Origin: Sphaerochaeta sp032144095
GTDB taxonomy: Bacteria > Spirochaetota > Spirochaetia > Sphaerochaetales > Sphaerochaetaceae
Direction: 5' to 3'
Assembly (NCBI RefSeq): GCF_032144095.1
Contig: NZ_JAVSNJ010000013.1
Location: 1-64,000, forward strand
DNA: 64,000 nucleotides
This document shows positions 8,217 through 17,398 of this stretch, one piece after another; the stretch's first letter is position 1, and every line of letters starts with the position of its first letter. The translations under genes and the position numbers were made by a program. The notes below the pieces were generated by a model. The model worked only from the letters and a program-made list of their open reading frames with translations, ran no database searches and had not been told where the DNA came from.

Positions 8217-9808
8217 TGTCCAAGAAATCCGTAGCCTTTGTCCTCAATATTCATCTTCCCTATGTCCGTCATCTCGAGTATCCACGCTTCCTTGAAGAGG
8301 ACTGGCTGTTTGAGGCGATCTCGGAAAGCTACCTTCCCATGCTGCGCATGCTGTACAAGCTCAGGGCAGACAAGGTTGCATACAAGCTTACGGTAAGTCT
8401 CTCCCCACCCATCCTGTGCATGCTCACCGATCCTGCCCTGCAGAATCGCTTCAACTCATACCTGGAGTTGCATCGCGAGCTGGGGGAGAAGGAACTGGTC
8501 CGCTGCCGCACCGAGCAGCCCGAGTTTCTGGAGATGGCCGAGTACTATCTTGAGCAGCTGAAACAAAACCTCACTGACTTCAATGACCTCTATCGATGCA
8601 ATATCCTGGAAGGCTTCAAGAGCCTGGAGACAAGCGGTCACCTTGAGTTGATCACCACCGCGGCAACCCATGCCTACCTGCCGCTGTACAAAGAGTATCC
8701 GACAGCGATCAACGCACAGGTCGAGCTTGCAGTCCAATCCTTCCTCACCACCTTCGGCCACGTCCCAAAAGGATTCTGGCTCCCTGAATGTGGATATTAC
8801 CCGGGCCTTGAGGAGACGCTGAAGTACCATGGCATCACCTGGTTCCAGGTGGCGAGCCAGAGCATGTTGCTCTCTCCCGAAAAGGTCAATTTTGGTGACT
8901 ATCGCCCGGTACGCTGCCCCAATGGGGTGGCGGCCTTCCCAAGGGACTATCAGGCGACCAGCCTGGTCTGGTCCAACACAAGCGGCTACCCGTGTGACCG
9001 CAACTACCGCGAGTTCTACAGGGATATCGGCTATGACCTTCCGATGGAGTATATCGGAGAGTATATCCACCAACCTGAAGTGCGCGTCTTTACAGGCTTC
9101 AAGTATTGGGCCATTACCGGCCCTACTGACCAGAAGCAGCCCTATGACCGCAGCCTTGCCCAGAGCAAGGTTGCCGAGCATGCCAAGAATTTCCTCTATA
9201 ACCTGGAAATGAAAGGGGATGTCCTTTCCGCTTCAATGGGGGAGGACCCTCTCTATACTCTCTGTTTTGATGCTGAGCTTTTTGGCCACTGGTGGTTTGA
9301 GGGTGTGGACTGGCTTGACCAGGTCCTACGCCTCAGTTCCAGGGAAGAGGAGCAGGTGACCCTTGTTACCCCCTCCCTGTTCCTGGCTACGGAAAATGAC
9401 CTGCAGGTGGTGCGCCCCGCCTTCTCCTCTTGGGGCCAGGGTGGATACAGCTCGGTATGGCTCGATGGTTCCAATGCATGGATCTATCGGCACATCCACA
9501 AGTCCATCGAACGCATGGAGGAACTCGCTGTCCGTTTCAGCGACCAGATCAGCCTGAAGCAGAGGTTCCTCAACCAGGCAGCCCGTGAGGTGCTGCTCTC
9601 CATGGCAAGCGACTGGCCTTTCATCCTCTACAACAAGACAAGTTCAGAGTATGCGCAAAAGCGCCTTACAGACCATCTGAGAAACTTCAATGTGGTCTAT
9701 GGGAACATGTGCAAGAATGCGGTGAACACCGAATGGCTGGTAAAGGCAGAGAAGCGGGACATCATCTTCCCGGACATCGATTACAACATTTTCAATCCGC
9801 AGAGGTAA
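8216..9808 (+). CDS. GH57 1,4-alpha-glucan branching enzyme
   Basis: A 530-residue GH57 enzyme with a C-terminal DUF1957 region, the architecture of the TK1436/TTHA1902 type branching enzymes that form alpha-1,6 branches in glycogen. The nucleophile motif is GFWLPECGYYPG (E191) and the acid/base motif is CFDAELFGHWWFEG (D352); both are intact and the second is typical of the branching group. The start ATG shares its A with the stop of the DUF4912 gene; an in-frame TTG just before it is less likely. No glycogen synthase or GlgC lies in the window. Confidence 0.88.
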   Translation: MSKKSVAFVLNIHLPYVRHLEYPRFLEEDWLFEAISESYLPMLRMLYKLRADKVAYKLTVSLSPPILCMLTDPALQNRFNSYLELHRELGEKELVRCRTEQPEFLEMAEYYLEQLKQNLTDFNDLYRCNILEGFKSLETSGHLELITTAATHAYLPLYKEYPTAINAQVELAVQSFLTTFGHVPKGFWLPECGYYPGLEETLKYHGITWFQVASQSMLLSPEKVNFGDYRPVRCPNGVAAFPRDYQATSLVWSNTSGYPCDRNYREFYRDIGYDLPMEYIGEYIHQPEVRVFTGFKYWAITGPTDQKQPYDRSLAQSKVAEHAKNFLYNLEMKGDVLSASMGEDPLYTLCFDAELFGHWWFEGVDWLDQVLRLSSREEEQVTLVTPSLFLATENDLQVVRPAFSSWGQGGYSSVWLDGSNAWIYRHIHKSIERMEELAVRFSDQISLKQRFLNQAAREVLLSMASDWPFILYNKTSSEYAQKRLTDHLRNFNVVYGNMCKNAVNTEWLVKAEKRDIIFPDIDYNIFNPQR

Positions 9809-9832
9809 GGCGACAGACCTTACCACCGGCAC

Positions 9833-9865
9833 CCCCTTCTTTTCTGAGGAAGGGGCTTTTTTTTT
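9833..9865 (+). terminator. Intrinsic terminator after the branching enzyme
   Basis: Stem CCCCTTCT/GGAAGGGG (one G-T pair) with a short loop, then C and nine T residues (9857-9865). A strong rho-independent terminator that separates the glucan genes from the mraZ operon. Confidence 0.9.
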
Positions 9866-9961
9866 GCCCAAAAACCTGAAAATCTCTGCAAAGGTCTACA
9901 CCTGTTAAGCTGTTGTCCTCTGTAGGTGCCCATCACAGCACAAATTAGGTGCAACCCTCGG

Positions 9962-9990
9962 TTGTGTTCCAGTGGTAAGAAGTGTACATT
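9962..9990 (+). promoter_or_regulatory. Sigma-70 type promoter of the mraZ operon
   Basis: TTGTGT (9962-9967), 17-nt spacer, TACATT (9985-9990). The transcript would begin near 9997, giving a leader of about 50 nt before mraZ. It sits on top of the TGGG repeats described in the next entry. Confidence 0.5.
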
Positions 9991-10006
9991 AATGGGACAG
10001 TGTGGG
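9963..10006 (+). promoter_or_regulatory. Candidate MraZ operator, 10-bp periodic TG repeats
   Basis: Two perfect TGGG tetramers start at 9993 and 10003, exactly 10 bp apart, as in the TGGGN-N5 direct repeats bound by MraZ in E. coli and Mycoplasma. Weaker copies keep the same phase upstream: TGTG at 9963, TGGT at 9973, TGTA at 9983. They cover the promoter and start site, fitting autorepression of mraZ. Confidence 0.6.
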
Positions 10007-10049
10007 AAGAAATCCCAAAAAAACTGTGGATTCTAAAGGAGTATGGGAG

Positions 10050-10505
10050 ATGTTGACTGGTGAATTCTACAACACCATAGACGACAAAGGTCGGATCCTG
10101 ATCCCCTCACGGCTACGCAACGCCCTCGAAGGCGATGCCTTGTACGTGACCCGGGGGTTGGAAAATTGCCTTTGGATTATGCTTCCCTCCCAGTTTGAAG
10201 AGTTGAAACGGATGATAGTCGATGGCCCTGGGGCCATGTTCGACCGGAAGATGCGAAACCTGCAGCGTGGCATGATAGCTCCTGCCCAGCTGTGTGAGAT
10301 AGACAAGGTCGGAAGGATCAACATCCCTCCCAAATTGCGGGAGAGTGTGTTGCTGCTGGCCAAGCAGGAGAGCGTGCTGCTCGGCACAGGCAACTATCTT
10401 GAACTTTGGAACAAGGATGAGTACGAGCGGTACATGCAACTCAGCAACGATGAGTTTTTGGATGCGGCACAGTCGCTCAGTGATCTGATCAGGGAGAAGA
10501 ATTGA
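10050..10505 (+). CDS. mraZ: Transcriptional regulator MraZ
   Basis: First gene of the dcw cluster; a DNA-binding protein that autoregulates this operon in other bacteria. 151 residues with two tandem SpoVT/AbrB-like MraZ domains, each with the family signature: DKGRILIPSRLR near the N-terminus and DKVGRINIPPKLRE in the second half. ATG at 10050 has AAAGGAG 8 nt upstream; a longer GTG-started frame begins inside the operator repeats and is not credible. The stop overlaps the rsmH ATG by one base. Confidence 0.95.
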   Translation: MLTGEFYNTIDDKGRILIPSRLRNALEGDALYVTRGLENCLWIMLPSQFEELKRMIVDGPGAMFDRKMRNLQRGMIAPAQLCEIDKVGRINIPPKLRESVLLLAKQESVLLGTGNYLELWNKDEYERYMQLSNDEFLDAAQSLSDLIREKN

Positions 10506-11395
10506 TGGAATACGTACACTATTCGGTAATGAAGAGTGAGATCCTGGACTACCTCGTCCCTCCTTTGGACAGGAAGGCCTACATGGTCGACTGTACGTGT
10601 GGGGAGGGTGGGCATACCCATCTCTTCCTTTCGACCTACCCACAGCTGCAGGTGACCGGCCTTGACCGTGATACCCTCATCCAGGAAAAGGCAATTGAGC
10701 GGATGCAGGCGTTTGGCGACCGATTCACCCCGGAAAATATCTGGTTTGATGAGTTTTTCGCGAGGTATGAAGGCCCTGAGCTCGACCTTGTGCTCTTTGA
10801 CCTGGGAATCTCCTCCTACCACTACGAGGAATCAGAGCGAGGCTTTTCCTTCAAGCGCGGGGAGCTTCTGGACATGCGTCTGGACGAGAGTGCCCCCATC
10901 AGCGCCCTGGATGTGGTCAACGGCTATCAGGAAGAGCGGCTTGCAAATGTCATCTACCAGTTTGGGGAGGAGCGCTACTCCCGTAGGATAGCACGCGCAA
11001 TAGTGGAGAAACGGAAGACCGGCAAGATCACGCAAAGTGACGAGCTTGCCTCGATCATATACAAGGCGGTTCCCTCAGGGTACCGCTACGGACACATACA
11101 CCCGGCAACACGGACATTCCAGGCCATAAGGATTGAGGTGAACCGGGAACTGGACAGGATCGAGCCAGCCATACGGGGGGCGATCAAGGCCCTTGCAAGT
11201 GGTGGCCGTCTTGCGGTGATCAGCTTCCATTCGTTGGAAGACCGGAGGGTGAAGTGGCTTTTCAAGGGCCTGGTGGAAGAGGATAGCCCAACCATCAGGA
11301 TCCTGACCAAAAAGCCTTTGATACCTTCAGAGGCCGAGAGTGCGGAGAATCCTCCCAGCCGAAGCGCAAAGTTGAGGATTGTCGAAAAGATATAG
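10505..11395 (+). CDS. rsmH: 16S rRNA (cytosine-1402 N4) methyltransferase
   Basis: Methylates C1402 of 16S rRNA with S-adenosylmethionine. 296 residues with the expected sequence of blocks: CTCGEGGHT (SAM site, usually DGTxGxGGH), GLDRD, FDLGISS, ERGFSFKRGELLDMRLD, IRIEVNREL and VISFHSLEDRRVKWLFK. It occupies the conserved place between mraZ and ftsL and overlaps the mraZ stop (TGATG). Confidence 0.96.
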   Translation: MEYVHYSVMKSEILDYLVPPLDRKAYMVDCTCGEGGHTHLFLSTYPQLQVTGLDRDTLIQEKAIERMQAFGDRFTPENIWFDEFFARYEGPELDLVLFDLGISSYHYEESERGFSFKRGELLDMRLDESAPISALDVVNGYQEERLANVIYQFGEERYSRRIARAIVEKRKTGKITQSDELASIIYKAVPSGYRYGHIHPATRTFQAIRIEVNRELDRIEPAIRGAIKALASGGRLAVISFHSLEDRRVKWLFKGLVEEDSPTIRILTKKPLIPSEAESAENPPSRSAKLRIVEKI

Positions 11396-11410
11396 GAAAA
11401 GGTGATTGGT

Positions 11411-11752
11411 ATGGGAGATGACTGGTACACTTCTGATCTGAGGGAAATACCCAAAAAGATGGACCACAAGCTGGTGCAGGTCAGGCATGCATCAATTCTT
11501 GGCATGTTGCTTGTCGTCATGGTCAGCATGACCATCCCTGTATGGCAAAGTGCCGTAAATCGTTCACTTGAAGTCGAATATAGGATTCTGAACGCCTCCC
11601 TTGGCGATCTTGAGGAGCAGCACAGGTTGCTTCGCTCCCAGATAGCACAGAAAACCATGCCCGAGGCCCTCTCTGAAGGGGCCTGGAAAGAGGACATCCA
11701 GTTCCAGCAGATCGATGCAGACCATCTTCTGATGGTCGGTAGGGGGCTCTGA
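11411..11752 (+). CDS. ftsL: FtsL-like division protein
   Basis: A 113-residue bitopic protein: short charged cytoplasmic end (1-26), one membrane segment (about 27-45, HASILGMLLVVMVSM) and an extracytoplasmic coiled coil (about 47-82). FtsL sequences are poorly conserved, so the call rests on topology, size and its place between rsmH and murF. The ATG at 11411 has AAAAGG 8 nt ahead and is preferred to a GTG 9 nt upstream. Unlike most dcw clusters, no ftsI follows. The TGA overlaps the murF ATG. Confidence 0.78.
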   Translation: MGDDWYTSDLREIPKKMDHKLVQVRHASILGMLLVVMVSMTIPVWQSAVNRSLEVEYRILNASLGDLEEQHRLLRSQIAQKTMPEALSEGAWKEDIQFQQIDADHLLMVGRGL

Positions 11753-13134
11753 TGGCTAGAGTCGGTGGATTTTCCAGCCAGCGGTATCCTGTCGCGCACG
11801 TCGCCACCATGTGTGGCGGCTTTGTCATGCGACAAGGTTCCCAGTTGGTTGAGGATGTCCAGATCGACTCCAGGCTCTGTAGCCGGGGATCCCTCTTCTT
11901 TGCCCTGCCCGGGGCACATGCAGATGGCGTCTCGTATGTAGGGAAGGCAGCACTGCTGGGCTGCAGTGCCGTGGTGGTGAGCCACGCTGACACCACACGC
12001 GCCCTTGAGATGGTAGGCTCCTACCCCTGTGCTGTCATCGCTGTCAGGGATACCCTCTCTGCCCTGCAGACCCTTGCACGGGAATACCGCAAGCTCTTTG
12101 CTCAGGTTACAGCAGTGGGAATTACCGGCAGCTGTGGGAAAAGCACCACCAAGGAAGCCATAGCAGCCATCACCTCAACTTTGGGCAATACCGTAAAGAC
12201 ACCGGGAAATCTCAACAGCGAGATAGGCCTGCCCTTGAGCATCCTCCAGTTGCAGGGTGATACCCGCTACGGGATCTTTGAGCTGGGGATCGACCATGTC
12301 GGCGAGATGGATAGGATGGTCTCGATGCTCAAGCCTGACATAGGGCTTCTGACCAACATAGGCATCTCCCACCTGGAGAAGTTCAACAGCAGGGCAACGA
12401 TCCTTGCAGAAAAAGGCAAACTCTTCCACCCCGCCATGCAGATGGGTTTCGTCTCTGAGGATTGTCCGTTTGCCAAGGTGCTGGAAATGCGCTCCAAACT
12501 CAGCCTCAAACGGTATGGCATGGGGGATATACAGGCAGTGGACAAGGGTCTTGACGGGTGGGACCTTACCTTTGAAGGGGAGCGCTTCCATGTCAATTGT
12601 GTCGGAAAACACCTGCTCAGCGATGTCTTCGGTGCCATCCAAGTGGGTCTTGCCTTGGGTGCAGACAAAGCAGACATAGCCCAGGGCCTCGAGGGATTCT
12701 TGCCGATGCAGGGTAGAAGCTATGTGCACAAAAGCGGTGTCACCATCATCGATGACTCCTACAACGCAAGCCTCGACTCCACCACCTCGATCCTTGGCTA
12801 TCTGGCCGGTCTGAAGTGGAAGGGCAGCAAGAAGGTTGTCCTGGGATCCATGAAGGAGCTTGGCAAGGAGAGCAGGGGCGCCCATGCCAAGGTTGCAAGG
12901 CAACTGTTTGCCTCCCCTATGGGAAACACCTATCTGTACGGACCCGAGATGAAGGGTGCCTATGACCTGCTCAGGCAACTGGGCTATGCAAGCCCACTTT
13001 TCTATACCGATGATTTCTCCGAGTTGGAACAGAGCATTGTGGAGAAGACCCGCTGTGGGGACCTCTATCTGCTCAAGGCCTCACGAAGCATGGCGATGGA
13101 GAGGCTGATCCCTTCCATAAGCCAGGCAGGGTAG
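11752..13134 (+). CDS. murF: UDP-MurNAc-tripeptide--D-Ala-D-Ala ligase
   Basis: Adds D-Ala-D-Ala to UDP-MurNAc-tripeptide, the last cytoplasmic ligation in peptidoglycan precursor synthesis. 460 residues in three domains; the ATP loop GITGSCGKST is at 123-132, followed by TPGNLNSEIGLPLS typical of MurF, the FELGIDHVGEMD segment, and VTIIDDSYNASLDST in the C-terminal part. MurE, MurD, MurC and Ddl are not in this cluster and must be elsewhere. The start codon overlaps the ftsL stop. Confidence 0.95.
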   Translation: MARVGGFSSQRYPVAHVATMCGGFVMRQGSQLVEDVQIDSRLCSRGSLFFALPGAHADGVSYVGKAALLGCSAVVVSHADTTRALEMVGSYPCAVIAVRDTLSALQTLAREYRKLFAQVTAVGITGSCGKSTTKEAIAAITSTLGNTVKTPGNLNSEIGLPLSILQLQGDTRYGIFELGIDHVGEMDRMVSMLKPDIGLLTNIGISHLEKFNSRATILAEKGKLFHPAMQMGFVSEDCPFAKVLEMRSKLSLKRYGMGDIQAVDKGLDGWDLTFEGERFHVNCVGKHLLSDVFGAIQVGLALGADKADIAQGLEGFLPMQGRSYVHKSGVTIIDDSYNASLDSTTSILGYLAGLKWKGSKKVVLGSMKELGKESRGAHAKVARQLFASPMGNTYLYGPEMKGAYDLLRQLGYASPLFYTDDFSELEQSIVEKTRCGDLYLLKASRSMAMERLIPSISQAG

Positions 13135-13143
13135 GGTAGAGCT

Positions 13144-14103
13144 ATGGAGAGAGTGACAACACTGCTGTTCGAGTTGGCCATGGCCTTCTTTCTCACCTAT
13201 GGTATCTCAAGGGTGCTCATCCGCTACATCCCGATGATGAGAAGCTCGATCAAGCCTGAGCTCGAAAGTGTGCAGGCCCAGAAGACAGGAACCCCCTCCA
13301 CAGGGGGGCTTGCATTCTGTCTTGGCACCACAGCAGTTACCCTGCTCTCGCCTGAGCGGTTTGCAAGCTCCCTCCTGCTCCCCCTTCTCAGCCTGCTTTT
13401 GTTTGGCACCATAGGGCTGGTCGATGACCTGGCCAAGGTGCATAAGGCCAATGGTGATGGCATCCCATCCCTCCTCAAGCTTGTCCTGCAGGGCTTGGCT
13501 TCCGCCCTGTTGCTTGTTGTCCTTCGTCGAAGCGGAAACCTCACCACCACGCTGCGGCTGCCATTTTTGGGACGCCAGGGGTTTGAGCTTGGGCCTTTCT
13601 ACCTGGTCCTTGCCTGGTTCTACCTCATGTACTTTGTGAATGCAGTAAACATTACCGATGGTCTGGACGCCCTTGCAGGAGGGTCGTCCCTTCCCCTGCT
13701 TATTCTGTTGGCTTTTTTTTCCCTCTCCTCAGGCACACCCTTTTCCCCGGCCCTGATAGGCTCGATGGTGGCCTTCCTGCGTTTCAACAACAAACCGGCA
13801 CAATACTTCATGGGGGATTGCGGCAGCCTTGCCCTAGGGGGCTATATTGCACTCTCGGCCCTCATGCTCAAGACCGAAGTGGCCCTGCTTGTGGCAAGCG
13901 GGCTGTTTCTTGTGGAGTTTTCCTCAAGCCTGATTCAGATCATCGTCATACGGAGCACGGGAAAAAAAGTCTTTTCCATTGCTCCCTTGCACCATGCCTA
14001 TGAGCTGAAGGGTGTGGAGGAGACCAAGATTGTTGGCTCTTTCACCCTCTATTCCTGGCTGTTCGCGATGGTTGGTCTGCTGTTGTTCCTGGTGATGAGG
14101 TAG
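13144..14103 (+). CDS. mraY: Phospho-MurNAc-pentapeptide translocase
   Basis: Transfers phospho-MurNAc-pentapeptide to undecaprenyl phosphate, forming lipid I at the inner membrane. 319 residues, about ten membrane segments. Conserved polar motifs are KTGTPSTGG near residue 50, GLVDDLAK with the aspartate pair (about 97), and NAVNITDGLDALAGG (about 165). Slightly shorter than the usual 320-360. It lies 9 nt after murF and 9 nt before ftsW. Confidence 0.94.
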   Translation: MERVTTLLFELAMAFFLTYGISRVLIRYIPMMRSSIKPELESVQAQKTGTPSTGGLAFCLGTTAVTLLSPERFASSLLLPLLSLLLFGTIGLVDDLAKVHKANGDGIPSLLKLVLQGLASALLLVVLRRSGNLTTTLRLPFLGRQGFELGPFYLVLAWFYLMYFVNAVNITDGLDALAGGSSLPLLILLAFFSLSSGTPFSPALIGSMVAFLRFNNKPAQYFMGDCGSLALGGYIALSALMLKTEVALLVASGLFLVEFSSSLIQIIVIRSTGKKVFSIAPLHHAYELKGVEETKIVGSFTLYSWLFAMVGLLLFLVMR

Positions 14104-14112
14104 GGGTGGAAT

Positions 14113-15360
14113 ATGGATAGATTACGACCATTTGATGACTGGGAAGGCCAGAGGGGGATTTCCCAAAGGACGCTGACGGAAACCGGGGGCAATGCTAGTG
14201 CCTTCACCTTCCTCTGTGTGGTGCTCATCCTGACTGCACTCGGGCTCATCATGCTCTACAGTGCCTCCTACAACGAGGCACTTATCCACAACCTTCCCCA
14301 CTACTATTATTTTCAGCGCCAGCTGATGTTTGCCACCCTTGCGCTGGTCTGCTCTGTCTTCATCCGATTCTTGCCGCTCTCCTGGATACGCCACTCTGCG
14401 ATGCCCCTCCTGCTGCTTTGCCTTGGCCTGATGGTGGTCACCCTCTTCACTGACTACGGTCAGACACGGTTGGGGAGCAGGAGATGGCTTCAGGTGGGAA
14501 GCCTGCCATCCTTGCAGCCTTCGGAACTGGTAAAGGTGAGCACCATACTCTTTTTTGCCAAGTTCCTCAGCCAGAAGGATGGGAGCATCCCGTTTTGGAA
14601 ACGGTTTGCACTGCCTCTCATCATTACCTTGCTATTCTCCGTCCTGATCCTGGCCCAGAAGGACTACTCGACCACCATCCTCTACCTGGGTCTCTGTGTA
14701 TCGCTCTTGTTGGTCGGAGGGATGAAGGTCTCCACTTTGCTGGTCTCGTTTGCCTTTCTTGTCGTGCCTGCTGTAACCCTCATGTTGGCAGAACCCTATA
14801 GGGTCAAGCGGGTGTTCTCCTTTGTATTCTCCGAAGTTGATCCTGCTGGGATAAACTACCAGATCGTAAACTCCCTCAAGGCCATTGGGTCGGGGGGCCT
14901 GTTTGGGGTTGGGCTGGGCAACGGAAGCTACAAGCTTGGCCTGATACCCGAGGTGCAGAGCGATTTCATCTTTGCCTCCATCTGCGAGGAGATCGGGTTT
15001 TTCGGCATTGCCCTGATGCTGGTCCTCTTTGCGATGTTTGCCATCCTTGGATACAACGCCTATGCAAGGATGCGCAGCCGTGACAGGTTCCTCAGCTATA
15101 CAGCCTTTGGCATCACCACCATGATCGTCTTTCAGGCCATCATCAACATAGCGGTGGTTACCGGCATGCTCCCTCCCACCGGCATCCCCCTTCCTTTCTT
15201 CAGCCAGGGGGGCACCAACCTCTTTGTGGTGATCTGCCTATGTGCCCTGCTCTACAGGATACTGCTTATCAGCAGTGGCCGAATCCCTCTTGAGAAGAGC
15301 AGCCTCCCCCAGGAGGTGCGTGAGGAGATCCTGTTCGGCAGTGACCAGGACCAACTATGA
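14113..15360 (+). CDS. ftsW: SEDS-family division protein FtsW
   Basis: Polytopic SEDS glycosyltransferase that polymerises septal peptidoglycan from lipid II together with a class B penicillin-binding protein. 415 residues with about ten membrane segments after a 30-residue cytoplasmic start; the motifs RRWLQVGSLPSLQPSELVK (about 122-140) and PPTGIPLPFFSQGGTN (near 357) are hallmarks. The likely partner transpeptidase is encoded at 25.1-26.8 kb rather than beside it. The end overlaps ftsQ by 4 nt (ATGA). Confidence 0.93.
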   Translation: MDRLRPFDDWEGQRGISQRTLTETGGNASAFTFLCVVLILTALGLIMLYSASYNEALIHNLPHYYYFQRQLMFATLALVCSVFIRFLPLSWIRHSAMPLLLLCLGLMVVTLFTDYGQTRLGSRRWLQVGSLPSLQPSELVKVSTILFFAKFLSQKDGSIPFWKRFALPLIITLLFSVLILAQKDYSTTILYLGLCVSLLLVGGMKVSTLLVSFAFLVVPAVTLMLAEPYRVKRVFSFVFSEVDPAGINYQIVNSLKAIGSGGLFGVGLGNGSYKLGLIPEVQSDFIFASICEEIGFFGIALMLVLFAMFAILGYNAYARMRSRDRFLSYTAFGITTMIVFQAIINIAVVTGMLPPTGIPLPFFSQGGTNLFVVICLCALLYRILLISSGRIPLEKSSLPQEVREEILFGSDQDQL

Positions 15361-16127
15361 GGAAGATGCGTATCGGGATGAAGATTGTGCTGGTCCTCGT
15401 GCTGGTCCTGCTCCCTCTCACGCTCTTCTCGCTCTGCCACATCCCCGCCTTCTATGTTGATTCCATCAAGCTGACCATATCCGATGTCGGCCTTGATACC
15501 CCCTATGCCCTGAAACGTGCCCTTGCCCAGTATAGGGGTGTCTCCCTGTTTTCCTTTCGCCTTGCCACGGTGGAAAGGGAGCTGGAAGAGCTGGCCCTGG
15601 TCGAACAGGCAGAGGCAAGGCGCAAGCTTCCCTCGACTCTGTTGGTGGATGTTACGCTTTTCTCTCCCCCAGCCTTGGTCTATGCCCATGATGAGGACGA
15701 AGTCGTCACCGCCGTCTATGTCCTGCAGGGTACCTCCTTGCTGGCCCTGGACAAGGAGGATTGGACTTTGTTTGAGGGCCGCACCCTGAAGGTGGAGATT
15801 CCCCAGGGGTATGCCTCGATGATGGCCAAATATGGTGTTGACGGGAGTTTTCAGCAAGTTATGGACCTTGTGGCCTCTCTTGAGGGAAATACTACCTTGA
15901 TAACTCGCATAAAATACGATAATAATAGTAGTAACAGCTTTGGAAAGATGATTTTGGAACTCTCCGCTTTACATGCCCAGATTTGGTTGAGGGAGCCTGT
16001 CTCTTCTGCACAGGTTTCCCAAGCCATACAGATGGTCCAGGAGGACCAGAAAGAGTCCCTTTCTTTCCTGAGTTCACACATATTGCGATATGACCTCTAC
16101 AAAGGGGCCATGGTACGCAGGAAGTAG
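15357..16127 (+). CDS. ftsQ: FtsQ/DivIB-like division protein
   Basis: A 256-residue bitopic protein: basic N-terminus, membrane segment about 7-29 (MKIVLVLVLVLLPLTLFSL), then a POTRA-like region (VDSIKLTISDVGLDTPYALK, ending with RRKLPSTLLVDVTLFSPPALV) and a beta domain. The pattern R-K-x-P-x-T-L-x-V-x-V is the usual landmark of FtsQ. It links the divisome in the periplasm. Assignment rests on this region and on gene order ftsW-ftsQ-ftsA. Confidence 0.85.
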   Translation: MRKMRIGMKIVLVLVLVLLPLTLFSLCHIPAFYVDSIKLTISDVGLDTPYALKRALAQYRGVSLFSFRLATVERELEELALVEQAEARRKLPSTLLVDVTLFSPPALVYAHDEDEVVTAVYVLQGTSLLALDKEDWTLFEGRTLKVEIPQGYASMMAKYGVDGSFQQVMDLVASLEGNTTLITRIKYDNNSSNSFGKMILELSALHAQIWLREPVSSAQVSQAIQMVQEDQKESLSFLSSHILRYDLYKGAMVRRK

Positions 16128-16150
16128 GACCGACCAAGGGGGTTGCGTTA

Positions 16151-17398
16151 ATGGCTGGTGAAAAAATGCTGATGGGGCTGGATATAGGTTCAAGCCGGAC
16201 CAGGTGTGTTATCGGGTCGGTGAGCCGGGAAGGCCTGCTCATGGTCGACAGCATCTGTGAACGGCCAAGCGAAGGTGTCCGTTCCGGCTCAATCGTCAAT
16301 ATAGAGCTGACGCTTAAGACCATCCAGTCGGTGATCAACGAGGCCGAGCTCCAGGCTGGGGCTGAGATAGCCGAGGTTATCATCGGAATTGGTGGGGAGA
16401 ATATCATAGGGATCCCAAGCACCGGGGTGGTGGGGATCAACAGCAAGGACCAGGAGATCAAGCGCGAGGACATCTTTCGCTCCCTGGAGGTTGCCCGTGC
16501 CTTTGAGCTTCCCCAGGACAGGGAGATCCTGCACACCCTTGTCCAGGATTTTCAGATCGATGGACAGGTAGGCATCAAGGACCCCATCGACATGCTTGGC
16601 CACCGGCTGGAAAGCAGGGTACTCATTGTCACAGCCAGTTCTGCCATCTGCCAGAACCAGCGGAAATGCATCCAGCGGTCGGGCCTTGGTGTGCAGCGTC
16701 TGGTATTGCAGAGCCTGGCCGATTCTGAGGTGGTCCTCAGTTCCGAAGAAAAGGAGATGGGAACCATCCTCATCAACATCGGTAGCGGCATGACCGACAT
16801 CATAGCCTACAGCCATGGCTCTCCTGTCTATACAGGGGGAGTCAACCTGGGAGGTGAGGCAGTTACCGGCGACATCGCCTACATCCTGAACAAGACAAGG
16901 GCAGTAGCTGAACAGATAAAGTGCGAGTCAGGACACAGCTATGTGCCTTCGGTATCCAGCGAGGATATGGTCATCATTCCCCAGGTTGGGGGATTGCCTG
17001 CCATCCGGATGCCCAAGAAGGAACTGAGCAAGGTCATAGAGCCACGCATGGCGGAGATCTTCTCCCGCCTGCAGAACGACCTGGAGAAGGCAAATGTCCA
17101 GGGTGGTTTCGGTGGTGGTGTCGTCTTGGTCGGCGGCGGTGCCCTGCTCAGTGGGGTCACCGAGCTTGCTAGCGAAATATTCCGCCTGCCCGCCCGGCTG
17201 GGATTCCCTGAAGCGATCGGGGGACTTGACCGGTCCTACATAAGCCCGATGTATTCGACTGTATTGGGATTGCTCAAAAGTGAGGCGAAAAAGGTCAGGG
17301 AGGTCTCTCCCAAGGCCAAAGCCCATAAGGAACGGCCTCGACGCAAGGAGGATGGTGCATCCTCGAAGATCAAGAGTTTCTTTAGGACGTTGTTTTGA
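16151..17398 (+). CDS. ftsA: Actin-like division protein FtsA
   Basis: Anchors FtsZ filaments to the membrane. 415 residues with the actin-fold phosphate motifs GLDIGSSRTRCVIG (9-22), INIGSGMTDI (about 215) and VLVGGGALLSG (near 325), plus the SHS2/1C subdomain in between. The last residues SKIKSFFRTLF form the amphipathic membrane-binding helix. The linker before it is basic and rich in Lys, Arg and Glu. The stop overlaps the ftsZ ATG. Confidence 0.95.
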   Translation: MAGEKMLMGLDIGSSRTRCVIGSVSREGLLMVDSICERPSEGVRSGSIVNIELTLKTIQSVINEAELQAGAEIAEVIIGIGGENIIGIPSTGVVGINSKDQEIKREDIFRSLEVARAFELPQDREILHTLVQDFQIDGQVGIKDPIDMLGHRLESRVLIVTASSAICQNQRKCIQRSGLGVQRLVLQSLADSEVVLSSEEKEMGTILINIGSGMTDIIAYSHGSPVYTGGVNLGGEAVTGDIAYILNKTRAVAEQIKCESGHSYVPSVSSEDMVIIPQVGGLPAIRMPKKELSKVIEPRMAEIFSRLQNDLEKANVQGGFGGGVVLVGGGALLSGVTELASEIFRLPARLGFPEAIGGLDRSYISPMYSTVLGLLKSEAKKVREVSPKAKAHKERPRRKEDGASSKIKSFFRTLF

